Shown here: positions 24,632-34,202 of the stretch, in pieces
Layout: each line of letters begins with the position of its first letter
Numbering within the stretch: position 1 is the first letter of the stretch
Source: Croceivirga sp.
GTDB taxonomy: Bacteria > Bacteroidota > Bacteroidia > Flavobacteriales > Flavobacteriaceae
Direction of reading: 5' to 3'
DNA: 64,000 bases
Assembly: GCA_028281025.1 (NCBI GenBank)
Contig: JANQKR010000013.1
Location: forward strand, 310,001 to 374,000
The notes under the pieces: model-generated
The model's database searches: none
What the model was told of the DNA's origin: nothing
Seen by the model: only the letters and a program-made list of their open reading frames with translations
Translations under genes and position numbers: made by a program

Positions 24632-25776
24632 GAAAAGGAACACTACTTATCCTTCTACTTTTGGGAACATTTGGTTTTGCGCAGAAAACTTTTTTTCCAG
24701 ATCGCAATGAAGACTGGAAAACCCTGGAGGCAGTTTCAAATGCTTTTGATACCAAAAAATTGGATGAGGCCGTCCGGTTTGCAATGGACAATGAATATTC
24801 CGGTTCCCGAGATTTAAGGAGGGCCATCCTAAAAGGGTTTGAGCGTGAACCTTTTCATGAAATTCTGGGACCCACTAAAAAAAGGGGAGGTCCGGCCGGA
24901 ATGATACTTAAAAATGGATATCTGGTCAAAAGCTGGGGCGATACGGGGAGAGTGGATATGACCTTTAGTGTGACCAAAAGCTTTCTGTCCACCGTAGCTG
25001 GCCTGGCCTATGACCGGAAGCTGATCGGCAAGGTCTCGGACAAGGTAGGGGACTATGTCTGGGATGGTACATTTAATGGGGTACATAATTCAAAAATCAC
25101 CTGGGAACATTTATTGCAACAGAATTCGGATTGGTCAGGGGAATTGTTCGGTATTAAGGACTGGGCGGATAGACCCCCCAGGGAGGGAGGTTTGGACGAT
25201 TGGAGATTAAGGGTACTGCGGGAACCAGGGACCGTAATGGAGTATAACGACGTTAGGGTCAATGTGCTTGCCTATTCGTTGACCCATGTATGGCGCAAAC
25301 CTTTGCCCATGGTCCTAAAGGAGCACCTAATGGATCGAATCGGCGCATCTACCACCTGGCGCTGGTTCGGTTACAAAAAGGCATGGACAACCATAGATGG
25401 TGTACAAATGAAATCGGTTACGGGTGGAGGGCATTCCGGCGGCGGTATTTTTATATCCACCGAAGATATGGCCCGCTTTGGACACTTGTTTCTCAACAAG
25501 GGGAACTGGAACGGAGCGCAAATCATTAGTGAGGACTGGATCAAGATGGCAGTGGCCCCCTCTAGGCCAAACAACAATTATGGGTACATGTGGTGGCTCA
25601 ACCTTGCGGGCGCAAGGCAATGGGAAGGCGTTTCGGAAACCGTTTTTTATGCTGCCGGATTTGGGGGTAATTTTATTGTTGTGGATTGGAAAAATGATGT
25701 GGTGGTCGTAACCCGTTGGTTGGAACCCAACAAAATTGGGGAGTTTATGCGGATGGTCTCCACGTCCATACGCTGA
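24628..25776 (+). CDS. Secreted serine hydrolase, beta-lactamase class C / esterase family
   Basis: 382 residues from ATG at 24628 (overlapping the GNAT stop as ATGA); the longer frame from 24604 is not needed. A signal peptide (LLILLLLGTFGFAQ) targets it out of the cytoplasm. The active-site SxxK reads SVTKS, the Tyr motif EYNDV replaces YxN, and HSGGG stands where KTG-type residues normally are. This fits the esterase/peptidase side of the family rather than a resistance enzyme. Substrate unknown. Confidence 0.88.
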   Translation: MRKGTLLILLLLGTFGFAQKTFFPDRNEDWKTLEAVSNAFDTKKLDEAVRFAMDNEYSGSRDLRRAILKGFEREPFHEILGPTKKRGGPAGMILKNGYLVKSWGDTGRVDMTFSVTKSFLSTVAGLAYDRKLIGKVSDKVGDYVWDGTFNGVHNSKITWEHLLQQNSDWSGELFGIKDWADRPPREGGLDDWRLRVLREPGTVMEYNDVRVNVLAYSLTHVWRKPLPMVLKEHLMDRIGASTTWRWFGYKKAWTTIDGVQMKSVTGGGHSGGGIFISTEDMARFGHLFLNKGNWNGAQIISEDWIKMAVAPSRPNNNYGYMWWLNLAGARQWEGVSETVFYAAGFGGNFIVVDWKNDVVVVTRWLEPNKIGEFMRMVSTSIR

Positions 25777-25781
25777 CCCCA

Positions 25782-26102
25782 CTACAGTTTTAACATATTG
25801 TCCAAGTACATAATATCCCCTTCTGCCTGAAGTTTTTGGGCAAAGGCATTTTCAAAGGCAACATGCACCAAAAGTGCTATTGCTTTTGAATTGGATTTGG
25901 TAAGGCTATTGGTCCTATAGATGACATCGCGAATTGTGGAGAAACTCACATTGGTCCGTAACGCAATATTGGCGATATCATCTTTGGAAGTTGTCCTTCT
26001 TAGGATTACGGACAATCGTCCATTTATTGGTTTCCCATAATCTTCTTTATTGAACAAGGCTTCATTTCGTATGGTTAACATGATTTTTTTTGATGAGGTC
26101 AT
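25782..26102 (-). CDS. Small hypothetical protein, HTH-like
   Basis: 106 residues if started at ATG 26102 (or 99 from ATG 26081); the longer frame to 26207 has an unlikely Cys/Thr-rich start and crosses the XRE promoter. A predicted helix-turn-helix-like stretch is visible (SKDDIANIALRTNVSFSTIR followed by VIYRTNSLT). No named family. It lies head-to-head with the XRE regulator at 26231 and its 3' end faces the hydrolase gene at 6 bp distance. Confidence 0.6.
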   Translation of the reverse strand: MTSSKKIMLTIRNEALFNKEDYGKPINGRLSVILRRTTSKDDIANIALRTNVSFSTIRDVIYRTNSLTKSNSKAIALLVHVAFENAFAQKLQAEGDIMYLDNMLKL

Positions 26103-26140
26103 ATAGCATTTTGTTTTAGTTCGGTGAACACGATCTTTTT

Positions 26141-26148
26141 TATCTTTG
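26141..26148 (+). promoter_or_regulatory. -7 box of the XRE regulator gene
   Basis: TATCTTTG, an exact TAnnTTTG match, 83 bp before the GTG start. An imperfect inverted repeat CAGGTAAG / CTTACTG (26164-26184) lies just downstream of the expected start of transcription and could be an autoregulatory operator. Confidence 0.5.
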
Positions 26149-26230
26149 CTTGTAATCCAATTACAGGTAAGTGTTGTCTTACTGCATGTGAACATAAATA
26201 TATGCAAAAAAATTACATAAATAGCAAATT

Positions 26231-26935
26231 GTGGAATTCATTAAGCAGTTAAGAAGGAAAAAAGGGATGAACCAAAGTGATTTGGCCGCGGTCATAGGGG
26301 TAAGTCTCAGGACCATTCAGCTCTATGAAAAGAAGGATGCCAACATTCCCATAAAAAACCTGGGCAAGATTGCTGACTTCTTCGAAATAAGTATTGGAGA
26401 ACTGTATTTACATGAAGTCAATGAAACCGATGGCCAGTATTCCAAAAAACGGACCTTTTTAAGTCATGGAAATATTGGTTACCGTTTGGATAAGGGCAAA
26501 GTAGTGCTTAAAGTCCCCCTGGTTACGGCCACTTCCCATAACGCATTGGTGGACAATTTTCAGGACGAATCCTTTATCAAAGGGTTATTTCGAATTGATT
26601 TTCTGGTCCAGGTGGTCGAAGAAGCCTTTTATATGGCCTTTGAGGTTTTGGGCGATGCCATGAACGACGGTACCTCCCACGCCATCCCAAGTGGCGCATT
26701 GGTGCTGGGAAAAAAGACGGCCAAAAACACCTTCCTGTCCAATACTGAATATATCAATAGGTCATTTGTCCTTGTTTGTACGGACAGGATTATCTGTAAA
26801 TCAATTACGGGTATTTCTGTTGACAAGAAGGCCCTGGTTTGCCATAATTTGAATCCATCACCCGAATTCACGGATTTTGAAGTTCCGATCGATAAGGTCT
26901 TAGGGCTTTATGAAGTAGTTAAAAAACAGGTTTAA
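26231..26935 (+). CDS. XRE-family transcriptional regulator with S24/LexA-like C-domain
   Basis: 234 residues. The N-terminal HTH (about 1-58: RKKGMNQSDLAAVIGVSLRT) is XRE type; the C-terminal half resembles phage-repressor S24 peptidases (FEVLGDAMNDG then IPSGALVLGKK, LVCTDRIICKSI). The catalytic Ser expected in GDSM is Ala here (GDAM), so RecA-stimulated self-cleavage looks unlikely; the domain may sense a ligand or dimerise. The start is GTG at 26231. It is the divergent partner of the small HTH-like gene and convergent with the aminotransferase. Confidence 0.85.
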   Translation: MEFIKQLRRKKGMNQSDLAAVIGVSLRTIQLYEKKDANIPIKNLGKIADFFEISIGELYLHEVNETDGQYSKKRTFLSHGNIGYRLDKGKVVLKVPLVTATSHNALVDNFQDESFIKGLFRIDFLVQVVEEAFYMAFEVLGDAMNDGTSHAIPSGALVLGKKTAKNTFLSNTEYINRSFVLVCTDRIICKSITGISVDKKALVCHNLNPSPEFTDFEVPIDKVLGLYEVVKKQV

Positions 26936-26962
26936 GGAACTATCCTCCCCAAGAAAATCCCG

Positions 26963-28108
26963 CTAAATCCGGTTCAGGATTTCTGCGGCCCGGTCCAAGG
27001 TTTCCCGGGTTTTTGCAAAACAAAGTCGCAATTGTCCATTATCCCTATTGTTTAGATGAAATACAGAGAGGGGAATACTGGCAATTTTATATTCTTTAAT
27101 GAGTCGTTTGGAAAAAGTGATATCGCTCTCGTCCGTAATGGTCGAATAGTCCACGACTTGAAAATAGGTGCCATCGGAAGGCTTGAACCGAAACCTTGAA
27201 GACCGAATGGCCTCCAAAAAGTAATCCCGTTTTTCCTGATAGAACTGGTTGAGCCCCAAATAGTGGTTTTCATCCTCCAAATAGGCTGCAACAGCTTTCT
27301 GCATGGGGTGATTTACGGAGAAAACCGTATACTGGTGAACCCTTCGAAATTCCCGCATCAGTTCCCTTGGACCAACCACATATCCCAATTTCCAACCGGT
27401 TACATGAAAGGTCTTTCCAAAGGAGGCACATATAAAACTCCTGGAAGCCAAATCCGGGAATTTTGAAGCACTTTCATGCAATAGACCATCAAAAACAATG
27501 TGTTCATACACCTCATCGCTCAGCAAAACAATATTGGTACCACGGAGAATTTCCTGCAATTGCAGCATATCATCCACGGACAACAACGTGCCACTGGGAT
27601 TATGGGGCGAATTGATGATCACCATTTTTGTTTTTGCACTTATTTTGTTTTTGAAGGCTTCCCAGTCCACTTGAAAATCTTCGTTGGACAATGGTATGGG
27701 CACCACTTTTCCCTCATAGAGTTCAATGGCAGGTTCGTAACAATCATAGGCCGGTTTAAATACCATAACCTCATCATTTGGACGGATAAAAGCGGAAATG
27801 ACGTTAAAGATGGCCTGGGTGGCTCCTGTGGTAATGGTAACCTCCGTTTCGGGGTGATAGGTCTTCCCGTAAAGCGCTTCAATTTTTTCCGCTATTTTTT
27901 CCCTTAGGGAATACGTGCCCGGCATTGGTGCGTATTGGTTGTGCCCAGCGTTTAGGGCATTTTGAACCAACTCCAATAGTTTGGGATCCGTACCAAAATT
28001 GGGAGCTCCCTGGGAAAGGTTTACGGCCTTGTGCTGTAGTGCCAATTGTCCCATTTCGGCAAAAATGGTAGTCCCTACATTGGGCAATTTGGAAGTGAAG
28101 TCAATCAT
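26963..28108 (-). CDS. Methionine-type aminotransferase (class I/II PLP enzyme)
   Basis: 381 residues. PLP-dependent fold type I; the Schiff-base Lys lies in SFGKTFHVTGWKLG. NLSQGAPNF, the NSPHNPSG substrate loop, LSDEVYEH and the C-terminal RLCFAKTRETL are in place. It is closest to YbdL-like methionine aminotransferases, which transaminate methionine and other hydrophobic or aromatic amino acids, for example in methionine salvage. Specificity is inferred. It overlaps the Vsr-like gene upstream by 8 bp on the same strand. Confidence 0.9.
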   Translation of the reverse strand: MIDFTSKLPNVGTTIFAEMGQLALQHKAVNLSQGAPNFGTDPKLLELVQNALNAGHNQYAPMPGTYSLREKIAEKIEALYGKTYHPETEVTITTGATQAIFNVISAFIRPNDEVMVFKPAYDCYEPAIELYEGKVVPIPLSNEDFQVDWEAFKNKISAKTKMVIINSPHNPSGTLLSVDDMLQLQEILRGTNIVLLSDEVYEHIVFDGLLHESASKFPDLASRSFICASFGKTFHVTGWKLGYVVGPRELMREFRRVHQYTVFSVNHPMQKAVAAYLEDENHYLGLNQFYQEKRDYFLEAIRSSRFRFKPSDGTYFQVVDYSTITDESDITFSKRLIKEYKIASIPLSVFHLNNRDNGQLRLCFAKTRETLDRAAEILNRI

Positions 28109-28574
28109 AGTTTTTTAAGTGGTTTAGTACTCTATCCAGGCATTCATCAAGGTTCTTGTCCACTTCTTTTTGCCAGAAACGGAAAACGGTATACCCCAAA
28201 CCTTGCAATGCCTCGTTTACTTCGGCATCGCGCTGTATGTTCCGCTCAATTTTCGGTATCCAGAACTCCCGATTACTCTTTATTTTTTCCTTACGCTGCT
28301 CCCAATCGTATCCATGCCAGAATTCGCCATCAACAAAAATGGCCGTTCGATACTTTTTCAAAACAATATCGGGTTTGCCGATCAGTTTTTTGTAATCAAT
28401 TCGATAGCGATATCCAGCGGCCCAAAGCGCCTTTCTTAGGGCGAGCTCCGGTTTGGTGTTCTTACCCCGGATTTTGGACATGATCTTGGAACGTTCGGGG
28501 GTGGTGTAAAAACCGGCTTCCTCATTAAAACGAGGCACTCTAATGCGTTCTTCTGAATATTTGTTAGGCATCAT
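28101..28574 (-). CDS. Vsr-like very-short-patch repair endonuclease, diverged metal-site region
   Basis: 157 residues (ATG 28574 or 28571). The Vsr core is recognisable: TTPERSKIMSKIRGKNTKPE, LRKALWAAGYRYRID, GKPDIVLKKYRTAIFVDGEF then WHGYDWEQRK, and FWIPKIERNIQRD. In classical Vsr the region carries Cys/His residues for structural zinc (HGCFWHGH...C); here it reads DGEFWHGYDW without Cys, so that site seems lost while the nuclease Asp of KPDIV is kept. No Dcm-type methyltransferase lies nearby. It overlaps the aminotransferase gene by 8 bp. It may be a related PD-(D/E)XK nuclease with another role. Confidence 0.85.
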   Translation of the reverse strand: MMPNKYSEERIRVPRFNEEAGFYTTPERSKIMSKIRGKNTKPELALRKALWAAGYRYRIDYKKLIGKPDIVLKKYRTAIFVDGEFWHGYDWEQRKEKIKSNREFWIPKIERNIQRDAEVNEALQGLGYTVFRFWQKEVDKNLDECLDRVLNHLKNYD

Positions 28575-28587
28575 TTCAAGATACTAA

Positions 28588-28621
28588 AAAACCCAAACTC
28601 CGTGAACGGAATTTGGGTTTT
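28588..28621 (-). terminator. Terminator of the sdh operon
   Basis: AAAACCCAAA (28588-28597) pairs with TTTGGGTTTT (28612-28621), and an inner TCCGT/ACGGA stem sits on top. A/T-tracts on both sides allow either strand; by position it ends the minus-strand sdhCAB transcript. Confidence 0.8.
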
Positions 28622-28644
28622 GTCAATTTGGTTGGTAGTAGTAT

Positions 28645-29391
28645 TTATCCTTTAATGGTGGCCGACAAATATTCGCGATTCATTCGAGCAATATTTTCCA
28701 GGGAAATTCCCTTGGGGCATTCCACCTCACAAGCACCGGTATTGGTACAATTGCCAAAGCCTTCCAAATCCATCTGGCGCACCATGTTCATCACGCGGTC
28801 CGCAGCCTCTACCTGACCTTGTGGCAACAATGCAAATTGCGAAACCTTTGCTGAGGTAAATAGCATGGCGCTGGCATTTTTGCAAGCGGCTACGCAAGCG
28901 CCACAACCAATGCAGGTAGCGGCATTAAAAGAAGCATCGGCAGCATCCTTTTCTATGGGAATGGCATTTGCATCTACAGGAAGACCGGAAGTATTCACGG
29001 AAATGTACCCTCCCGCTTGTTGAATACGGTCAAAGGCCGTTCTGTCCACAATCAAATCCTTGATAACGGGAAATGCTTTGGCACGCCAAGGTTCAATAAC
29101 AATGGTATCCCCATCATTAAAACTCCTCATATGCAATTGGCAAACCGTAATTCTTGAATCCGGCCCATGGGGGCGTCCATTGATCATCAAGGAACAGGTC
29201 CCGCAGATACCTTCCCTGCAATCATGGTCAAATTCCACAGGCTCTTCGCCCTTGGCGACCAACTCCTCATTCAAGACGTCCAACATCTCCAGGAAAGACA
29301 TATCGCTTTCCACACCATCCATGGTATAATCGACCATTCCCCCTTTGGAATTGGCATCTTTCTGTCTCCAAATCTTAAGATAAATTTTCAT
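28645..29391 (-). CDS. sdhB: Succinate dehydrogenase/fumarate reductase iron-sulfur subunit
   Basis: 248 residues; carries electrons from the flavoprotein to the membrane subunit. All cluster ligands are visible: a [2Fe-2S] motif [19 protein letters not shown] with a later Cys, [4Fe-4S] [14 protein letters not shown], and a third motif [15 protein letters not shown]. The third group reads CxxxxxCxxxCP, as in three-iron clusters. It ends the sdhC-A-B operon. Confidence 0.96.
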   Translation of the reverse strand: MKIYLKIWRQKDANSKGGMVDYTMDGVESDMSFLEMLDVLNEELVAKGEEPVEFDHDCREGICGTCSLMINGRPHGPDSRITVCQLHMRSFNDGDTIVIEPWRAKAFPVIKDLIVDRTAFDRIQQAGGYISVNTSGLPVDANAIPIEKDAADASFNAATCIGCGACVAACKNASAMLFTSAKVSQFALLPQGQVEAADRVMNMVRQMDLEGFGNCTNTGACEVECPKGISLENIARMNREYLSATIKG

Positions 29392-29421
29392 AGCTATTTA
29401 GTTTCTTGTTGTCCGTTGCTC

Positions 29422-29449
29422 GTTGTTGGGTTAACCATCAACCAACAAC
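29422..29449. repeat. Intergenic hairpin of the GTTGTTGG type
   Basis: GTTGTTGG (29422-29429) pairs with CCAACAAC (29442-29449) across a 12-nt loop, between sdhA and sdhB. The sequence resembles the GGTTGATGGTT-like stretch at 41622-41658, so it may belong to a dispersed low-complexity repeat family. Confidence 0.45.
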
Positions 29450-29455
29450 TGTGAA

Positions 29456-31459
29456 CTATTTATAACTTCTTGTTTTAACTTCAATGTTTTCGTAGACCAA
29501 ATCTTCTTTATGCAGCTCGGACTTGCTTGGGTCCCCTTTGTATTCCCAGGAAGCAACATATTTAAAGTTTTTGTCGTCTCGCAATGCTTCTCCCTCGGGG
29601 GTTTGGTATTCTTCCCTGAAGTGACCACCGCAAGATTCATTGCGATGCAGCGCATCCATGGCGAACAGTTCGCCTAACTCGAGGAAATCTGCCACACGTC
29701 CCGCTTTTTCCAGTTCCTGGTTTTTGGCTTCCGCCTTTCCGGTAACCTTTACATTTTCCCAAAAGTCCTTTCGCAATTCGGAGATTTCTTTGATGGCCTC
29801 TTTCAAATCCTTCGCGTTACGTGCCATACCACACTTGTTCCACATGATTTTACCCAGTTTCTTGTGATAATAATCTACGGAATGGATGCCGTTGGCAGAC
29901 ATTAGTTTGTGTATTCGGTCACGGACGTTTTGTTCGGCTTCGTCAAATTCCGGACTATCGGAGGATATGGGTCCGGTCCTAATATCATCACTCAGATAAT
30001 CCCCTATGGTGTAAGGCAACACAAAATAACCATCTGCCAAACCTTGCATTAGGGCCGAAGCCCCCAATCTATTGGCCCCATGATCGCTAAAGTTGGCCTC
30101 TCCGGCAGCATAACAGCCCGGGATGGTCGTCATTAAATTGTAATCCACCCAAAGTCCGCCCATGGTATAGTGTACCGCGGGATAGATCATCATTGGGGTT
30201 TTGTAGGGATTTTGATCCACAATCTTTTCATACATCTGGAAGAGGTTACCATATTTGGCCTCTACTACTTCCTCACCTAATTTTCTAACTGTGGCATCAT
30301 CGGGATTCTTCATTCCGGAAGTCAATGCCTTTTCGCGACCGTACCGCATAATGGCGGCATCAAAGTCCAGATAAACGGCCTCTCCGGTTTTATTCACCCC
30401 ATATCCGGCGTCACAGCGTTCCTTGGCGGCCCTGGAAGCCACGTCCCTGGGAACCAGGTTTCCGAAGGCGGGATATCGGCGTTCCAAATAATAATCCCGA
30501 TCCTCCTCTTTAATTTCAGTAGGTTTCAATTGGCCGGCGCGGATAGCTTCCGCATCTTCCTTCTTGGCAGGGACCCAAATACGCCCATCATTCCGTAAGG
30601 ATTCCGACATCAGGGTCAATTTCGATTGATGGTCACCGGAAACGGGAATACAGGTCGGGTGGATTTGCGTGAAACACGGGTTTGCAAAATGGGCTCCTTT
30701 TTTATGGGCCTTCCAAGCAGCCATTACATTGGCTCCCATGGCATAGGTGGAAAGGAAGAACAAATTTCCATAACCCCCGGTGGCCAATATGACCGCATGG
30801 GCAGCATGTCTTTCGATTTCCCCGGTCACGAGGTTCCGGGCAATGATGCCCCTGGCCTTACCATCAACAAGGACGACATCCAACATCTCATGACGCGTAT
30901 AGGATTTTATCTTACCACGGTGTATTTGACGGTTCATGGCGGCGTAGGCCCCCAATAGCAATTGTTGTCCGGTCTGTCCCTTGGCATAAAAAGTTCTGGA
31001 TACCAGTACCCCCCCAAAAGAACGGTTGTCCAAAAGACCACCGTATTCCCGGGCAAAAGGGACTCCTTGTGCCACGCATTGATCGATGATATTGGTGGAA
31101 ACCTCCGCGAGTCTGTAGACATTGGCTTCCCTGGAGCGGTAGTCACCGCCTTTAACGGTATCATAGAACAAACGGTAGACACTATCTCCGTCACCTTGAT
31201 AATTCTTGGCTGCGTTGACGCCACCTTGGGCGGCAATGGAATGTGCGCGTCTTGGGGAATCTTGGTAACAAAATGTTTTTACATTGTACCCAAGCTCTGC
31301 CAAGGTAGCGGCGGCCGAACCCCCGGCAAGTCCGGTCCCCACAACAATAATATCTATGTTACGCTTGTTCGCAGGATTGACAAGGTCGATTTCGTTTTTA
31401 TGTTTTGTCCATTTATCGGCCAAAGGGCCCGATGGAACTTTGGATTCCAATACTGCCAT
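29456..31459 (-). CDS. sdhA: Succinate dehydrogenase/fumarate reductase flavoprotein subunit
   Basis: 667 residues; oxidises succinate to fumarate (or the reverse) with covalent FAD. Visible: the FAD-binding [18 protein letters not shown], the His-flavin motif [11 protein letters not shown], the dicarboxylate-binding GMKNPDD region and the [16 protein letters not shown] segment. The length and the SdhC type mark the B-type enzyme used by Bacteroidota, with one large cytochrome b subunit. Confidence 0.97.
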   Translation of the reverse strand: MAVLESKVPSGPLADKWTKHKNEIDLVNPANKRNIDIIVVGTGLAGGSAAATLAELGYNVKTFCYQDSPRRAHSIAAQGGVNAAKNYQGDGDSVYRLFYDTVKGGDYRSREANVYRLAEVSTNIIDQCVAQGVPFAREYGGLLDNRSFGGVLVSRTFYAKGQTGQQLLLGAYAAMNRQIHRGKIKSYTRHEMLDVVLVDGKARGIIARNLVTGEIERHAAHAVILATGGYGNLFFLSTYAMGANVMAAWKAHKKGAHFANPCFTQIHPTCIPVSGDHQSKLTLMSESLRNDGRIWVPAKKEDAEAIRAGQLKPTEIKEEDRDYYLERRYPAFGNLVPRDVASRAAKERCDAGYGVNKTGEAVYLDFDAAIMRYGREKALTSGMKNPDDATVRKLGEEVVEAKYGNLFQMYEKIVDQNPYKTPMMIYPAVHYTMGGLWVDYNLMTTIPGCYAAGEANFSDHGANRLGASALMQGLADGYFVLPYTIGDYLSDDIRTGPISSDSPEFDEAEQNVRDRIHKLMSANGIHSVDYYHKKLGKIMWNKCGMARNAKDLKEAIKEISELRKDFWENVKVTGKAEAKNQELEKAGRVADFLELGELFAMDALHRNESCGGHFREEYQTPEGEALRDDKNFKYVASWEYKGDPSKSELHKEDLVYENIEVKTRSYK

Positions 31460-31463
31460 AATT

Positions 31464-32132
31464 CTAATGTGTTATTGGGTTAAGATGGTGGTAAATAGCG
31501 ATAAAGGCAAAGGCTAAGGGAACCACCACGGCAAAAGCCTGAGCAAATTTTTTGATGCCGGGGGTGTATTTGTTGTTTACACCCATGGACTGGAAAGAAG
31601 ATGCAAATCCGTGCCATAAGTGCAAACTCAAAAGCACAAAGGATATCACATAGAGTACGGTCCTCCAGATCGGGGCAAATTTTTCCACGGTCTCCGCATA
31701 ATAACGGGTGGGATCTTCTGGATTGACCTCTACATATTTGTACGCCATTTCATGAATCCAGAAATCGTAAAAATGCAGTCCTAAAAAAGCGAGGACAACA
31801 AGGCCGCTATAAATCATATTTCGGGATACCCAAGGTGCATTTGCACTTCCCTGGAACTTTACGTAACTGATGCCCCTTGCCCTTTTGTTTTGGATTTCCA
31901 GAACAAAACCCATCACAAAGTGTACGATCACTCCGGCGATAAGGATGGGTTGCATAAGAAACTGCACCAAAGGATTGTAGCCCATAAAATGGGAAGCTTC
32001 ATTAAAAAAATCGGGAGAAATCACCGAGGCCAGGTTGATGGTTACGTGGAGCACTAAAAAAATGACCAAAAAAAGACCCGAAAGTGCCATCACATATTTT
32101 CGGGCCAGCGAAGATTTTATAAGTCCGCTCAT
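31464..32132 (-). CDS. sdhC: Succinate dehydrogenase cytochrome b subunit
   Basis: 222-residue membrane anchor of the B type: five hydrophobic helices, with His residues in or next to them ([32 protein letters not shown]) as expected for two haem b groups and quinone contact. It is the first gene of sdhCAB, 4 bp before sdhA. A TAAATTTG box on the minus strand (32157-32150) with TTG at -33 gives a promoter with a leader of 10-15 nt. Confidence 0.95.
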   Translation of the reverse strand: MSGLIKSSLARKYVMALSGLFLVIFLVLHVTINLASVISPDFFNEASHFMGYNPLVQFLMQPILIAGVIVHFVMGFVLEIQNKRARGISYVKFQGSANAPWVSRNMIYSGLVVLAFLGLHFYDFWIHEMAYKYVEVNPEDPTRYYAETVEKFAPIWRTVLYVISFVLLSLHLWHGFASSFQSMGVNNKYTPGIKKFAQAFAVVVPLAFAFIAIYHHLNPITH

Positions 32133-32149
32133 TAGTTTGAGGTTTTCTA

Positions 32150-32157
32150 CAAATTTA
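32150..32157 (-). promoter_or_regulatory. -7 box of the sdhCAB operon
   Basis: TAAATTTG on the minus strand, 17 bp before the sdhC ATG. A TTG at 32181-32179 lies 21 bp further upstream, the expected -33 distance. Confidence 0.6.
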
Positions 32158-32380
32158 CGGCAAGGTCAAGTTTTTAACAAGTTTCTAACAATCACCCAAC
32201 CTTATTTAGAAGCGTTATAAGCAAGATTTGAAAGCGTTTGACGTTGCGGTGGATTTTTACAAAATATCGGGTGAAATCTTAGACATTTTTTGTGTTCTTG
32301 GCACATTTTAATTCTTGAAGTCTTTCATTAACTCTTTTTTTTGACCGATATTGAAGCCTAACTTAATGGGTAACCGGCGA

Positions 32381-33271
32381 ATGAATATTGCTATCCTCTC
32401 TGTAAGCCTTAATGTACATTCTACAAGAAGAATAGTCCAAGAGGCTCAGCAACTGGGTCATTATGTGGAACTGATAGACCATACCAAGTGTTCCGTAAAA
32501 CTCGGAGAGGGAAAGCCCAAGATTTTTATCGGAGAAGAGGATATTACCCATGAATTTGATGCGGTTATTCCCAGAATAGGGGCCAAGGTCACCAAACATG
32601 GTTCCGCCATTGTAAAGCAATTTGAAATGAACGGGGTTTTTAGCACGGCCCGTTCGCTGGGAATTACAAGGGCCAGAAACAAAGTACGCACCCTCCAGAT
32701 TATGGCAAGAAAGGGAATTCCCATACCAGAGACCCTGTTCTCCATAAATCCCAACAACATTGAAGACCAGATTCGATTATTGGGCGGTCCTCCCGTGGTG
32801 ATCAAACTTCAGGAGGGCACCCAAGGCCTTGGTGTAATTTTGGCGGAAAGCAAAAAATCGGCCAAGTCCATTATAGATACCTTTTACAAAATGGATACCA
32901 GTATACTGCTGCAACAATACATTGAAGAGGCCAATGGTGAAGACATTCGGATCATTGTGGTGGGCAATAAAGTGGTTGCCGCAATGAAACGGAAGAGCGA
33001 TCTGGACGAATTTCGTTCCAATGTACATAGAGGGGGGGACACGGAGGTCGCCCAGATTACCAAAAAGGAACAACATATTGCATTGGATGCTGCCAGATAC
33101 TTGGGATTGGGTGTTGCCGGGGTAGACTTAATGCGGTCAAAAAAGGGCCCCGTTTTGATCGAGGTCAATGCGTCCCCGGGACTTAAGGGAATTGAAGGGG
33201 CCAGTGGGGTCAATGTCGCCAAACATATTGTTCAATTTGTGGAAAGGAATGCATTTCGAAGAAGAAAATAG
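32381..33271 (+). CDS. rimK: RimK-type ATP-grasp ligase (ribosomal protein S6 glutamylation family)
   Basis: 296 residues from ATG at 32381 (MNIAILSVS), where the family begins; the frame extends 30 nt upstream without support. RimK adds glutamates to the C-terminus of protein S6 or makes poly-glutamate. The ATP-grasp core is complete: VVIKLQEGTQGLGV, LLQQYIEEANGEDIRI, RGGDTEVAQI and the metal site VLIEVNASPGLKGIE. It overlaps the deacylase gene by 23 bp; RimK next to an AstE/AspA-type hydrolase is a recurrent pair, suggesting a modify/trim couple. Confidence 0.9.
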   Translation: MNIAILSVSLNVHSTRRIVQEAQQLGHYVELIDHTKCSVKLGEGKPKIFIGEEDITHEFDAVIPRIGAKVTKHGSAIVKQFEMNGVFSTARSLGITRARNKVRTLQIMARKGIPIPETLFSINPNNIEDQIRLLGGPPVVIKLQEGTQGLGVILAESKKSAKSIIDTFYKMDTSILLQQYIEEANGEDIRIIVVGNKVVAAMKRKSDLDEFRSNVHRGGDTEVAQITKKEQHIALDAARYLGLGVAGVDLMRSKKGPVLIEVNASPGLKGIEGASGVNVAKHIVQFVERNAFRRRK

Positions 33272-34202
33272 GACCATAACCATTAATGGGGACTCCGTTG
33301 CCCCCGGGCAGAACAAACTGCTTAGGATAGAAATTTCCCGATTGCCCACCGGAACCTTGATCGATATCCCTGTTCATGTATTCAACGCCAAAAAGAAAGG
33401 GCCAACGGTATTGCTACAGGCAGGGCTCCACGGGGATGAGATCAATGGCGTGGAGACCTTACGAAGAATGTTGGAAAATGGGGATTTGAACATTAGTAAG
33501 GGAGCGGCAATTGTAGTCCCCATCCTAAATGTTTTTGGCTTCATCCATTTTTCACGGGATGTTCCGGACGGAAAAGATGTAAACCGAAGCTTTCCCGGCA
33601 CCAAAACGGGATCACTGGCCAGTAGGATTGCCTATCATTATACCCAGGAGATCCTACCTCAAATCGATTTTGGATTGGATCTGCATACGGGTGGGGGCCA
33701 GCGCCATAATTTTCCCCAAATGCGGTATACCGAAGGGGATGAAATGAGTTTAAAGTTGGCCATGCTGTTCAATGCCCCGTTCGCTTTTGCTTCCAACCTT
33801 ATTTCAGGTTCCTTCAGAAAGGCTGCCCATAAACTCGGGAAACCCATTGCCGTTTTCGAAGCTGGGGAAAGCATGCGTTTTGATGAAAGTGCCATTGAGA
33901 TTGGCATCAAGGGGATTAAAAATGTACTGTTCGGATTGGAGATGTTGTCGGACAAACCCGAACAAATCCCATCCATTTCATTGGAATACCGAAGATGGCT
34001 GCGAGCGCCCCGGGCAGGGATGTTCATACCGGAAATCAAGAATGGAAAACGAATGAAAAAAGGACAGTTATTGGGTATGGTAACGGACACCTACGCCAAA
34101 AAACACAAAAAAATAAAAGCCCCGTTTGATGGCCATGTCATCTGTATCAATCACCAGGCCGTGGTAAATCAAGGTGATGCCCTATTTCATGTGGGAAGAT
34201 AA
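33249..34202 (+). CDS. Succinylglutamate desuccinylase / aspartoacylase family zinc hydrolase
   Basis: 317 residues from ATG at 33249 (MHFEEENRTI); the frame reaching 33168 lies in rimK. Zinc-dependent M14-like deacylase: the metal motif GLHGDEINGVE (HxxE) and the third ligand in DLHTGGG are present, as is a RSFPG substrate loop. A C-terminal biotinyl-lipoyl-like tail (KAPFDGHVICINHQAVVNQG) follows. The 23-bp overlap with rimK argues for coupled function, perhaps trimming of glutamate tails. The true substrate is unknown. Confidence 0.88.
   Translation: MHFEEENRTITINGDSVAPGQNKLLRIEISRLPTGTLIDIPVHVFNAKKKGPTVLLQAGLHGDEINGVETLRRMLENGDLNISKGAAIVVPILNVFGFIHFSRDVPDGKDVNRSFPGTKTGSLASRIAYHYTQEILPQIDFGLDLHTGGGQRHNFPQMRYTEGDEMSLKLAMLFNAPFAFASNLISGSFRKAAHKLGKPIAVFEAGESMRFDESAIEIGIKGIKNVLFGLEMLSDKPEQIPSISLEYRRWLRAPRAGMFIPEIKNGKRMKKGQLLGMVTDTYAKKHKKIKAPFDGHVICINHQAVVNQGDALFHVGR

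Noticed and set aside
30962-31483. 173-codon ORF antisense to sdhA
   Set aside because: sdhA is certain on the other strand; the antisense frame shows no signal, domain or start context.
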